Source of the DNA: Verrucomicrobiota bacterium
Lineage (GTDB): Bacteria; Verrucomicrobiota; Verrucomicrobiia; Limisphaerales; JACDHS01
DNA length: 50,220 bases
Direction of reading: 5' to 3'
Assembly (NCBI GenBank): GCA_013820875.1
Contig: JACDHS010000017.1
Location: 1-50,220 of the forward strand
Shown: in pieces, positions 1 to 8,190 of the stretch
How the letters are laid out: the number at the start of each line of letters is the position of its first letter
How positions within the stretch are numbered: the first letter of the stretch is position 1
Position numbers and translations under genes: made by a program
Notes under the pieces: model-generated
The model's database searches: none
Seen by the model: only the letters and a program-made list of their open reading frames with translations
Told to the model about the DNA's origin: nothing

Positions 1-142
1 AAACGTAACCGAGAGGGAAATGCGCGGAAAGTTGCCTCGGTAAACGTAACCGAGAGGGAAATGCGCGGAAAATTGCCTCTGTAAACGTAACCGAGAGGGA
101 AATGCGGGGAAAGTTGTCTCTGTAAACGTAACCGAGAGGGCA
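1..142. repeat. 41-bp tandem repeat array A (three full units plus a partial)
   Basis: Units begin at 1, 42, 83 and 124, an exact 41-bp period. Each starts AAACGTAACCGAGAGG and contains GCGCGGAAA or a near variant. The last copy breaks off near 142. The array starts at the window edge and probably extends further left. There are no unique spacers, so it is not a CRISPR. Read from GTAAACGT, the unit shares two blocks in register with the reverse complement of the array at 12195-12506. Confidence 0.9.
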
Positions 143-845
143 TTTTTGCCGATTGGAAGGTTTCCCGGAGGGATGAACAAACGTTAAGTGACGCCACCCA
201 AATGCACCGCTTTCGCACAAGCGACCAATAGTCCGCCCACCACACCGACACACCATCACCCTTATCGCGGCTACCTTGTCCGCCAGGCAGTCGGAAGTTT
301 GAACGGATTCCAGACTGCTCCCCCTCCGAACGTGTTCACTTTTTCTCCCGTGCTGTGAAACGAGCTAACTCATCACGTTGGAGGAGGTTGTTGGCCATTT
401 TCGCGATCATACAGATACGCTTTTTCCTCACAAGAGTTTTACTTGCTCAAAACTTCTGTCGGAATTCTAGTGGTTTAGGCAGTGCGTGGCCGAGATAGAT
501 GCCGCACCCACTAGAGGGCAGAAAATTCAAACTAAGTTCCGACTAGAGAGTATCGCAGTGTGCTCCTCCTCCCGTTCCATCTCTTGATTGTCTCGGGATG
601 ATATTTGAGGAGCCCAGTAATTCATCGAACTTCGAATTCTATTTCGTGGGTGATCAGAGTTGGGAAATCTGCCACTGCCTGCCATTCTGCTCGATGGTGA
701 GGGTGCCGTAATGGCATTTCAACAGGGTGGCGGGTGTTCCTTCCGCTAATTCTTTGCCCACCAATAGGAACGTATCGGGTTGCGGAGCGTCACTTGGTGG
801 CCAATCCGAAGTTGTTTGTAGCGGTAGAACGCACTCACTCGGCAC
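143..845. other. Intergenic stretch without a recognisable gene
   Basis: No reading frame here looks like a known protein. A minus-strand frame of 92 codons (932 down to 654) has a plausible-looking C-terminal half, with a segment DTFLLVGKELAEGTPATLLK near its end. Its N-terminal part is encoded by the palindromic repeat at 846-985, so at best it is a gene remnant fused to repeat sequence. No promoter, terminator or RNA gene is evident. Confidence 0.4.
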
Positions 846-985
846 TTGTAGCGCGGACTTTCCAGTCTGCTGTATCGCGGATTTTCTAATCCGCCGGACG
901 TGGGATACGCCGAGCACGTCAGAACTCCTCACGGCATGCCGATTGGAAAAACGGCGATACAGCAGATCGCTACATCTGCCGCGCT
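846..985. repeat. REP-like palindromic element
   Basis: A 13-bp perfect inverted repeat, TCTGCTGTATCGC at 866-878 and its complement at 954-966, brackets a smaller hairpin CGGATT-TTCT-AATCCG. The outer parts also pair: TGTAGCG near 847 with CGCTACA near 969. A related half-copy starting GTAGCGCGGACTTT lies at 49664. The element has the look of a dispersed intergenic REP/MITE-like sequence. No transposase is adjacent. Confidence 0.75.
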
Positions 986-1327
986 GTGCCTATGGTGAAT
1001 TCCGCCTCCCGTGGAGGGTCTGCGCACCGGCAGAAAAGGGATTTGGGGAGTCAGCAAGGGTTGTTGGGTGTCGAAAATTCCTTTTTTCTTCATTTTGCGC
1101 CTAAACTCGCGGTTTTGCTCCAATTGAATGCTGCAAAAAGATGAACAATGGGCGCTCCGGAAAGCCCAAAGTGCGTGGAACACTTTTGGGAGGCTCCGTG
1201 GTCGGTCTGGTCAAAGGAGAATGAAGATCACGATGACGCTCCGCAATGTCACAGGTATTGAGGGTCATGGACGATTGCGCTGGGGACGCTTTTTGAATTT
1301 CTTTGAGGTTTACAACAAAGCGAGGGA

Positions 1328-3487
1328 ATGGATACTCATCAGACCTCAATGATGTTCCCCATTCGCCTTTTTTGTTTGACGGCTTGGATACTGATGTTGA
1401 CTGACGTCCGGGGCGCGACCCTGCATGTCGCTGTCAATGGGAACGACAGCAATCCGGGCACTCAGAAGAAGCCTTTCGCCAGCCTGGATCGGGCACAGGA
1501 TGCGATTCGTAAACTCAAAAAGGGAAAGCCGCTACGTGATCCGGTCACCATTATTGTCCATGGCGGCACCTATCAGCAGGCCTCAACTTTGGAACTCACG
1601 ACCGAGGATTCCGGCACGGTGAAGAATCCAGTGCTATGGCAGGCGGCAACTGGAGAAGAAGTCCGTTTAACCGGTGGACCGGTTCTATCCGCCAACTCAT
1701 TTAAACCGGTAACCGATGAAACCATTCTGGCGCGCCTCGATTCGACAGCGCACGAAAAAGTATTCCAATTGAACCTGAGCCAATTTATTTCGACGGATCT
1801 GCCCGAGTTTCCAAAAACATTTCGCGGCGTGCCCGCGGCCCCGGAACTGTTCTTTCAAAATCAACGGATGTCACTGGCGCACTGGCCGAACAAAGTCCGC
1901 ACTAAAGAGTCGATGCCCGCCCCGGGGACTGGTTGGGCCACTATTTCTAAAATTATTGCGCAGGGTTCGGTTCCCCGCGAGGGCGACAAAGCGGGGATCC
2001 CCGGTGTCTTCGAATACAGTGATGCTCGCCCGGATCGTTGGAATGTCGAACAGGGCGTCTGGTTGCAGGGTTACTGGTGTTACGACTGGTATGAGGAATC
2101 GATTCGTGTGCAATCGATCGATCGCGAAAAGAATCAGATCACTTTGGCGGCGCCGGCACTCTACGGGGTGCGGCAAGGCAATCCTTCACCACGCCGTTTC
2201 CGGGCATTGAACCTTCTCGAAGAGCTTGATGAACCGGGCGAGTTCTACATCGATCGCCTGGCCGGGATTCTTTATTTCTGGCCACCTGCGCCTTTGGAAG
2301 GAGCACATATTGCGTTGTCGGTTCTCGATGCGCCCCTGCTCCTCCTCACGAATGCCGAACACGTGACGTTCAAGGGATTTCTCTTTGAAGCTTCGCTCGG
2401 CAACGGCATTGAAATTTCCGGAGGCAAAAGTAATCGCATTGAGAACTGCACCATCCGGAACACACGCCTGCTCGGCATCCGCGTGGTGGGAGGCGCGGGA
2501 CATCGGGTGGAGAGTTGCAACATTCATGATACGGGCACGGGCGGACTTGTCCTGGAAGGGGGTGACCGCAAAACGTTGACCCCTGCCCATCACGCCGCTT
2601 TGAACAATCACATCTGGCAGTTCTCGCGGCATCAGTTGACCGCGGCTTACGGACTGACGCTCGCCGGTGTGGGCAATCGCGCCGCCCACAATGTCCTGCA
2701 TGACGCGCCGCACCAGGCGATTTTTATTAACGGGAACGATCACCTCTTCGAATTCAACAGCGTAAGCAATGTCGTAATGGAGACCGATGATGCCGGCGCA
2801 CTCTACAAAGGTCGTAATCCATCCTGTCGCGGCAATATCATCCGCTATAACTTTTGGCGCGACATCGGGAGTCCCATGGGACACGGCACGGCCGCGATCT
2901 ACTTCGACGACGGTGACGGCGGCGACCTGGTGTTCGGGAATATCTTTCAGAGGTGCGGCTACCCGGGCGGCGGCAGTTTTGGAACCATCTTTTCGCATGG
3001 CGGCCATGACAACCGGGCAGAGAACAATATTTTCATCGATTGCGGGCGCGCCCTTGGTTCAGCCCCATGGGGTGACCAACTCTGGAAAGAAACCGTTGAT
3101 GGCGGCCACGATTGTCATTTTCAAGTGAAACTGTTGCAGGAGGTGGACATCACGAAGCCTCCCTACACGACGCGTTATCCCGAATTGGTGGGTTTAATGA
3201 ATCCGCAACCAGGCCAGGCGCGAAATAACTTCGCAACAAACAACATTTTCATCCGCTCGCGGGAGATCAGCAGTGGGAATTGGAACTATGCCGCTGAGAA
3301 GATGTGGTCTACGGAAGGGGATCCAGGGTTTGTGAATTTTGACGCTGGCCAATTTCAACTGCGCTCCGACGCCGAAGCCTTCAAACGGTTGCCCGGGTTT
3401 GTATCCATACCGTTTGAGAGGATTGGATTTGAAAAAGGACATGAACCTCCTGGTTCTTCAAGGTCTGCCTCAACGAGCGGCAAGTAA
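1328..3487 (+). CDS. Secreted right-handed parallel beta-helix protein
   Basis: A protein of about 719 residues with an N-terminal hydrophobic signal (MFPIRLFCLTAWILMLTDV, ending near RGA) and then the motif HVAVNGNDSNPGTQKKPFAS. That motif typically opens pectate-lyase-like and DUF1565 beta-helix proteins. The middle (roughly residues 330-560) has repeated short strands with N and G turns, such as NRIENCTIRNTRLLGIRV and AENNIFIDCGRA, as expected of parallel beta-helix coils. It probably binds or cleaves an acidic polysaccharide outside the cytoplasm. No catalytic residues can be assigned by eye, so the substrate is unknown. The start is uncertain: ATG 1328 has purines directly against it, and the paired ATGs at 1349 and 1352 give a cleaner signal peptide. 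It appears to be a single-gene unit. Confidence 0.85.
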   Translation: MDTHQTSMMFPIRLFCLTAWILMLTDVRGATLHVAVNGNDSNPGTQKKPFASLDRAQDAIRKLKKGKPLRDPVTIIVHGGTYQQASTLELTTEDSGTVKNPVLWQAATGEEVRLTGGPVLSANSFKPVTDETILARLDSTAHEKVFQLNLSQFISTDLPEFPKTFRGVPAAPELFFQNQRMSLAHWPNKVRTKESMPAPGTGWATISKIIAQGSVPREGDKAGIPGVFEYSDARPDRWNVEQGVWLQGYWCYDWYEESIRVQSIDREKNQITLAAPALYGVRQGNPSPRRFRALNLLEELDEPGEFYIDRLAGILYFWPPAPLEGAHIALSVLDAPLLLLTNAEHVTFKGFLFEASLGNGIEISGGKSNRIENCTIRNTRLLGIRVVGGAGHRVESCNIHDTGTGGLVLEGGDRKTLTPAHHAALNNHIWQFSRHQLTAAYGLTLAGVGNRAAHNVLHDAPHQAIFINGNDHLFEFNSVSNVVMETDDAGALYKGRNPSCRGNIIRYNFWRDIGSPMGHGTAAIYFDDGDGGDLVFGNIFQRCGYPGGGSFGTIFSHGGHDNRAENNIFIDCGRALGSAPWGDQLWKETVDGGHDCHFQVKLLQEVDITKPPYTTRYPELVGLMNPQPGQARNNFATNNIFIRSREISSGNWNYAAEKMWSTEGDPGFVNFDAGQFQLRSDAEAFKRLPGFVSIPFERIGFEKGHEPPGSSRSASTSGK

Positions 3488-3529
3488 TGGATAGAGCTTG
3501 AACAAAAGATATCAGCTCCACAGGTTCAT

Positions 3530-3932
3530 TTAGCGAAGGGGTTTGTCGGCGAGGTCTTTAGCGATCAGATCTGTTTGGAGTGGGTTCCGGGGGGTCACAT
3601 GCAACCAGCACGTGCCGTCATCACCGATCACTTCGCCAGAAACCTTTTAATATTTTGCTCAGACCAAAACGAGCGCAATAATGAGGTGTGACCATGTAGG
3701 TTTTGCCTTCCATCTCAAATCTGCAAAGCAATCGGAATCCGCAATGTCGGCCTACACCAGCAATTTCCTTGTCCACACAAACAGCTTTTACGCGCAACCA
3801 CCCGCGCCTGTGGGTCTTGGCGACAAACAGGATGCCTAACAAAAAAAGGAATGTAGATAACTCGGAGTGAAGCGGGAGTGAGGGTTGGGATAATCGAGAG
3901 ACTTGACCCGCTTCACTTCGGGTTATTTGCAT
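3530..3932 (-). pseudogene. DUF3592-type membrane protein gene, frameshifted
   Basis: From ATG 3932 the minus strand reads a short polar stretch, one hydrophobic segment (FLFLLGILFVA) and then GWLRVKAVCVDKEIAG and CRFEMEGKTYMVTP, the pattern of DUF3592 proteins. The frame stops at 3621 after GLSKILKGFW. Skipping one base near 3634-3638 continues into another frame with VIGDDGTCWLHVTPRNPLQ and TDLIAKDLADKPLR, stopping at 3530-3532. That is the expected family C-terminus, so one extra base breaks the gene. The N-terminus and membrane segment are encoded inside a large inverted repeat (3835-3948), so the true start may have been altered. Function is unknown. Confidence 0.6.
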
Positions 3933-3948
3933 TCCTTTTTTTGTTGGG
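3835..3948. repeat. Large imperfect inverted repeat (42-nt arms, 30-nt loop)
   Basis: The left arm 3835-3876 and right arm 3907-3948 are reverse complements apart from about five differences. Both carry A7GGAATG and GAAGTGAAGCGGG. The 30-nt loop is 3877-3906. It lies between the DUF1080 gene and the DUF3592 remnant and supplies the remnant's N-terminal codons. The structure could act as a terminator for the DUF1080 transcript, since a T7 tract lies in one arm, but the stem is far longer than a normal terminator. Confidence 0.75.
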
Positions 3949-3960
3949 TAAAGTCGCGAA

Positions 3961-5283
3961 TCAATCCAACTTGCGGACGAAAATATTCGCGAACTGGATG
4001 GGTGCGCCGTGATGTTGGAGGGCGATGCGCCCTTTGGCTGGAACGCCGGGCAATTGTGCATTCTCGATTACCGTTTTGCCATTCAACACAACGGTCAAAC
4101 GATCTCCGCGCATCGTGATGATGAAACGATTCCACTGCCCTATGGGATGATCGGCTTTCACGCGAGGGGTCACGGCAGCGCGAACTTCCGCCGAGACCTC
4201 CTTGTCATCGCGATAACCATACACTTCCCCTGAACCAATCGGATAACACCAGATATTCACCTGGCTCTTATCATTGCCGCGCAGGTAAATCCCGCTGTCC
4301 CCGGCCGAAGGCGCTTTCTCTTTCTTTATAGCACCGTCCGCATCACGCGCGATGGTTCCGTCCGGCAGAATAATGGGAAAGTCATTCGTCGTCGGTTTGT
4401 TCACCCAGCGCCAATCAGCAACGAGAATGAAATCTCCATATTCCTCTTCCGACCAGAGATGCGGATCCTCTTCACCCTCACTGCGCTTGCCATCATGTTC
4501 CAGTATCCAATCTTTAGCCTGCCAACGCTTTTGAATCTCCGGGGTGACCTGCCAACCGCTTAAATCAATGCCGGTATACAGAGACTGAAAGCCTTCGTCC
4601 GGCTTGGCAATATGCTCCGGCGCGATCGCTTCTTTGACGGGCAACTCTTTGATTCGTAAATTTCGAAATTCAATCGGTGAACCTTCCGACTCAAGGCAGA
4701 TATAACCTTTACGTGGCGAAGCGCTGTGTCCTTGCGTGACGACCTTCCCATTGACCGCGAGTGAAATTGCGCCATCCACACATTCAATGCGGTAATGATT
4801 CCACTCGGGCGACGGCTTGGAACGTTTTTCTGTCGGGTAGGCGCGATCGCCGCCCCGTCCGTTCACCGGAATCATTTTCGCGCCGTGAATTGGAAAAATA
4901 TCTCCATCTGAAGTGTACCAATCGCTTTCGCGTCCATCCAAAATCTGCACTTCGATGCCGCGAATGAACGGTTGCCCCGGCGCGGTCAACGCATCGGCCC
5001 AGACGAAAATCCCGGCATTCCCCTTGGGTTTCAAATGACGCCATTCCGCTTCCAGAATAAAATTCTGGTACATCCGCGTGGTGCGCAGTTCGCCAATCGG
5101 TGCGCCGGTGCAGTAGATGAGGCCGTTGGTGGCGGTCCATGTGTTGGACGCGCAATTTACATTCGTCCACCCGGTTAGATCTTTGCCGTTGAACAGAGGA
5201 ACGAAGCCGTCTTCGGCAGTGAGACTTGCGACAAAGCCGAACAGGACAAGAGCGTGCAGAATCATTTTCATAGGTGGGAACAT
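3961..5283 (-). CDS. Secreted two-domain DUF1080 (3-keto-disaccharide hydrolase-like) protein
   Basis: About 440 residues. A signal peptide (MKMILHALVLFGFVASLTA) is followed by two tandem copies of the DUF1080/LamG-like jelly-roll fold. Copy one begins GFVPLFNGKDLTGW, the family hallmark. Copy two, from about residue 220, begins GFQSLYTGIDLSGW and carries GDSGIYLRG. Each copy ends with a short strand of the type IEFRNLRIKEL or IQFANIFVRKLD. Family members hydrolyse 3-keto-glycosides or bind sugars in the periplasm. Which applies here cannot be told from sequence. The start at 5283 is chosen because GAGGTG lies about 11 nt upstream; the next ATG is 5271. An upstream extension would be cytoplasmic-looking and is unlikely. 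Confidence 0.88.
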   Translation of the reverse strand: MFPPMKMILHALVLFGFVASLTAEDGFVPLFNGKDLTGWTNVNCASNTWTATNGLIYCTGAPIGELRTTRMYQNFILEAEWRHLKPKGNAGIFVWADALTAPGQPFIRGIEVQILDGRESDWYTSDGDIFPIHGAKMIPVNGRGGDRAYPTEKRSKPSPEWNHYRIECVDGAISLAVNGKVVTQGHSASPRKGYICLESEGSPIEFRNLRIKELPVKEAIAPEHIAKPDEGFQSLYTGIDLSGWQVTPEIQKRWQAKDWILEHDGKRSEGEEDPHLWSEEEYGDFILVADWRWVNKPTTNDFPIILPDGTIARDADGAIKKEKAPSAGDSGIYLRGNDKSQVNIWCYPIGSGEVYGYRDDKEVSAEVRAAVTPRVKADHPIGQWNRFIITMRGDRLTVVLNGKTVIENAQLPGVPAKGRIALQHHGAPIQFANIFVRKLD

Positions 5284-5365
5284 TCGTTGGATTTCACCTC
5301 GTTTTGTTGAGATGAGCAATTTCATATTTTCGCATCCAGCAAAATCGTGCCATGCCAGCAACCGA

Positions 5366-5914
5366 TTACCCCTTCGACCGAAACTGATCCTCTTCGTTCT
5401 TGAAGAATATGTTGAACGTCGTCATCGAGCCGTAGCATTTGGAGATGTATTGCTGCATGTCGAATTTCTCGGCATCACTGAGCTGCGAGTGGGCATTCAC
5501 CTTTTGTTCCAGCACGCGAAGATTGTTGCGCATCATTACGATTTTATGGAAGAAAGTTTCGAGCGGCACTTCCTTGGCCTGGAGAGAAGCATCGGCTGGT
5601 TTGATGATGAAGGTGCCGTTGCGCCAGCGGGTGCCGAGTTGTTCGACCACTTCCATTTCACTTTCGCGCTCCAGCTTTAATTCTTTGGACAACCGATGCA
5701 CCGTTTCCGCGATCAATGTGCTTAACGGCATACTCAAGCCGGTGATCTCCGCTTGCGGTTCCGCTGATTCGACACCGCTGTGCTCCGGGTGAAGCGTGCG
5801 TTGCTGATCGTCAAAGCGGATTTCTGCCGCATGCTCGGAAATAGATCGCACGGTTCCAACGCCGTATTCTGGATGTCTGATTTTCATCCCCACATGTAAC
5901 GCCTCAAGTTTCAT
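5366..5914 (-). CDS. Uncharacterised protein with CarD/KOW-like N-terminus
   Basis: 182 residues, no signal peptide or membrane segment, so cytoplasmic. Residues 5-45 (GMKIRHPEYGVGTVRSI, then AAEIRFDDQQRTL) form the small beta-barrel pattern seen in CarD, UvrD/PcrA C-terminal and KOW/Tudor-like domains that touch RNA polymerase or nucleic acid. Residues 60-180 are predicted helical and charged (TVHRLSKELKLERESEMEVVEQL, split by loops) with no family I recognise. It is divergently arranged with the HTH-MBL gene at 6011, sharing about 100 bp of upstream DNA. A role in transcription is only inference from the barrel. Confidence 0.7.
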   Translation of the reverse strand: MKLEALHVGMKIRHPEYGVGTVRSISEHAAEIRFDDQQRTLHPEHSGVESAEPQAEITGLSMPLSTLIAETVHRLSKELKLERESEMEVVEQLGTRWRNGTFIIKPADASLQAKEVPLETFFHKIVMMRNNLRVLEQKVNAHSQLSDAEKFDMQQYISKCYGSMTTFNIFFKNEEDQFRSKG

Positions 5915-6010
5915 GGCAAAACTCTAGGTCGTAACTTGAAAATAGAAAAGAATTCTCCCCTGAAACACAAAAGCTTGCGGCAACCGTCGATCCCGTTAAC
6001 TTCTCGCACC

Positions 6011-6832
6011 ATGACTCTGGAAGACCACGTTGGTGATATCATCCGCAAAGCGCGTTTAATGACGAATGTTTCCGCAGCAGATGCCGCAAGTGCCGCCGGT
6101 TTGAGCGAAGCTGAACTGAACACGCTGGAAGAATCGGGAAAGATTTCGAAACAACCCAACTTCTCTGCCTTGGCCCAAAAGATCGGCCTGAACGGCGCGA
6201 AGCTCGAGAAGATTGCGAACGGCTGGACACCCGCAGAACCGGACTTGAGTGCGTGGCGCGAAATCCGCCGCATCACCACCACCGCCAATGATCTCACGGT
6301 AAATTGTTACCTGGTCTGGGATGAAGTTTCACGGGAAGCAGCCGTGTTCGACACTGGATGGGATGCCGCACCCATTCTGAAAATCGTCGAAGAAGAAGGC
6401 CTGGACCTCAAACACATTTTCATCACGCACACCCACGAAGATCACATCGCCGCAATGGGAGCGCTCCGCGAAAAATTTCCAACGGTCAAGATCCGTACTA
6501 ATTCCCAGGCGTCCCCGCCACAACATCGGAACCGCGCCAATGATTGTACGCATCTCGGCAGCTTGCGTATTACCAACCGCGAAACAACCGGCCATGCGGA
6601 AGATGGAGTGAGTTACATCGTCGGCAATTTCTCGGAAGATGTCCCGCATGTGGCATTTGTCGGCGACGCTATTTTCGCCGGTTCCATCGGACGCGGAAAT
6701 CAATCCTGGGATCTGGCCCGTCAAAAGGTGCGCGAACAGATTTTCACTTTGCCTGTGGACACCCTGCTCTGCCCCGGCCATGGGCCCTTCAGCACGGTAA
6801 AGGAAGAGAAAGAGAACAATCCGTTCTTTTGA
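6011..6832 (+). CDS. HTH domain-metallo-beta-lactamase fold hydrolase fusion
   Basis: 273 residues. The first 75 or so resemble an XRE-type helix-turn-helix (DIIRKARLMTNVSAADAA, GLSEAELNTLEESG, PNFSALAQKIGL). The rest is a metallo-beta-lactamase fold of the glyoxalase II/YcbL type. The dinuclear metal motif HTHEDH is at residues 140-145, with later ligands in TTGHAED, FVGDAIFAGSIGR and the C-terminal GHGP. The GDxxFxGSIGR segment is typical of hydroxyacylglutathione hydrolase relatives, so thioester hydrolysis is likely. ATG 6011 is preferred: the frame is open back to 5936, but that part reads as low-complexity upstream sequence. The gene at 6850 follows after 17 bp, suggesting an operon. 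Confidence 0.85.
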   Translation: MTLEDHVGDIIRKARLMTNVSAADAASAAGLSEAELNTLEESGKISKQPNFSALAQKIGLNGAKLEKIANGWTPAEPDLSAWREIRRITTTANDLTVNCYLVWDEVSREAAVFDTGWDAAPILKIVEEEGLDLKHIFITHTHEDHIAAMGALREKFPTVKIRTNSQASPPQHRNRANDCTHLGSLRITNRETTGHAEDGVSYIVGNFSEDVPHVAFVGDAIFAGSIGRGNQSWDLARQKVREQIFTLPVDTLLCPGHGPFSTVKEEKENNPFF

Positions 6833-6849
6833 AGAACGGTGACTTAAGT

Positions 6850-7842
6850 ATGTGGTCCTGCGATTATTGCGGCAACAGCAACGAGGAACTCTGGACGCAT
6901 TGCGGAGGCTGCGGACAGGATGCATCGGAAGTGCGTGTCGCTGCCGTCTCCCAGAAGTCGCGCATCCTGCCGCCCACGCAAACGCCGATATTAAACCAAA
7001 CTTCAGAAACTACTTCCCGCATGCCGTCGACAGTCCCGGCTGATATGAGAATTGCACGGGAGTGGCTGATCGCTGTGCGAAGCGAGATGGGAGGTAATTA
7101 TCAAGTATCTGAATCTGAAACTGTTCTTCTCCTTTCAGGTCAAGGGGAGAGCAATGATAAGGAGTGGCTGAGTTTCTGTGAAAGGAACATCAAATCCATT
7201 CGAACAAGGCTGGGAATCAAAACCGATAATGAGCGTAAAACTCTTATTATGTTGTTCACCGAAGTGGATGATTACTATTTCCACATCTCGCGTTTCAATT
7301 CAGATGGTGAACACCCCTTGACCAGTGGCCTTTGCATTCGCATGGGGAAGTTCGATCACGTGGTAATGCCCTATCAGGATCGTGTGACAACCAGTCAGGT
7401 TCTGGCACACGAATTAACCCACGCTTGTGTTTCCCACCTTCCTCTCCCGTGCTGGTTGAATGAAAATTTGGCTATGACTTTTGAACGAAATGTTTCACGG
7501 CAGGGCTTCCAATTAGATCGTGAAATTGCGGACCGACATTATGAGCACTGGAGAAAGACAAGCATTCAGCGATTCTGGAGCGGAGAGGCATTCCACATTC
7601 CCAGTGAAACCGAAATGGCTTACGGATTAGCGGAAATCCTTGGATGCATTCTAACTGAACGTGCAGGACCACAAGCCTTCCAACAGTTCATCGACCATGC
7701 AGACTATAAAGACGCAGGGCAAAACGCCGCATTGAACTATCTCGGATTGAGCTTGGACGAGGTCTTGCAAGGCTTTCTTGGCGACGGTGATTGGCACCCC
7801 TCGCCGGGGCAAATCTCGGAGTATTACAATCGAGTTCGGTAA
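6850..7842 (+). CDS. Zinc-ribbon protein with gluzincin-like peptidase domain
   Basis: 330 residues. The N-terminus has a zinc ribbon (Cys4, Cys7, Cys18, Cys21: CDYCG and HCGGCG), then a Pro/Thr-rich linker to about residue 65. The C-terminal 250 residues contain HELTH at 187-191 and a glutamate at 205 in LNENLAM. That is the HExxH plus downstream Glu arrangement of gluzincin/peptidase-MA families. No signal peptide or membrane helix is seen, so it is probably cytoplasmic. It probably forms an operon with the HTH-MBL gene just upstream. The start is set by the ribbon beginning at the first methionine after the upstream stop. The open frame further upstream overlaps the MBL gene and is not coding. 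Confidence 0.75.
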   Translation: MWSCDYCGNSNEELWTHCGGCGQDASEVRVAAVSQKSRILPPTQTPILNQTSETTSRMPSTVPADMRIAREWLIAVRSEMGGNYQVSESETVLLLSGQGESNDKEWLSFCERNIKSIRTRLGIKTDNERKTLIMLFTEVDDYYFHISRFNSDGEHPLTSGLCIRMGKFDHVVMPYQDRVTTSQVLAHELTHACVSHLPLPCWLNENLAMTFERNVSRQGFQLDREIADRHYEHWRKTSIQRFWSGEAFHIPSETEMAYGLAEILGCILTERAGPQAFQQFIDHADYKDAGQNAALNYLGLSLDEVLQGFLGDGDWHPSPGQISEYYNRVR

Positions 7843-7863
7843 CAACGAACAACCCACACCGCA

Positions 7864-8190
7864 TCAATAACGCGGCACCGCTTTATCCACATCCGTTGAC
7901 CAGCGATCAATGCCCCCAGCCAGATTCCGTAATTTGGTAAAACCGAAATGCCGCAATTGCCCGATGGCGTTCAGGCTGCGGATGCCGTGATGACAGTAAA
8001 CGACGATGTCGTCGTCTTTCCATTCATCAAGTTCATCCACGCGGAGAGCGATCTCGCCCAGCGGAATCAATGTAGAATTCGGCAGTGCGGCGAAAGCGTT
8101 CTCTTCCACTTCGCGCACATCCAGGAGATGAGGCGGGTTGGGCGAACGCAATTGTTCCGCCAACTCTTCCGCGGTGATTTGCAGATTCAT
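7864..8190 (-). CDS. Rhodanese-like domain protein
   Basis: 108 residues, a single rhodanese domain. It carries the CH2A-like LLDVRE near residue 22 and the active loop CHHGIRS with catalytic Cys66, followed by LAGGIDRW, the usual C-terminal signature. Such proteins carry sulfur as a cysteine persulfide or act in thiol redox. The start codon overlaps the stop of trxB (TAATG arrangement), so the two are translationally coupled and probably functionally linked in thiol chemistry. It converges with the peptidase gene, with only about 21 bp between stops. Confidence 0.92.
   Translation of the reverse strand: MNLQITAEELAEQLRSPNPPHLLDVREVEENAFAALPNSTLIPLGEIALRVDELDEWKDDDIVVYCHHGIRSLNAIGQLRHFGFTKLRNLAGGIDRWSTDVDKAVPRY

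Noticed and set aside
1-142. CRISPR array
   Set aside because: The entire 41-bp unit repeats with no unique spacers, and there are no cas genes. The same applies to arrays B, C and D.
1128-1352. Small plus-strand protein of 74 residues before the beta-helix gene
   Set aside because: Overlaps the start of the beta-helix gene, has no family features, and the only purine-rich stretch sits too close to an internal ATG.
2186-3007. Long minus-strand open frame (273 codons) opposite the beta-helix gene
   Set aside because: It lies wholly within a gene with clear signal peptide and family motifs; its translation has no recognisable domain and reflects codon bias of the plus strand.
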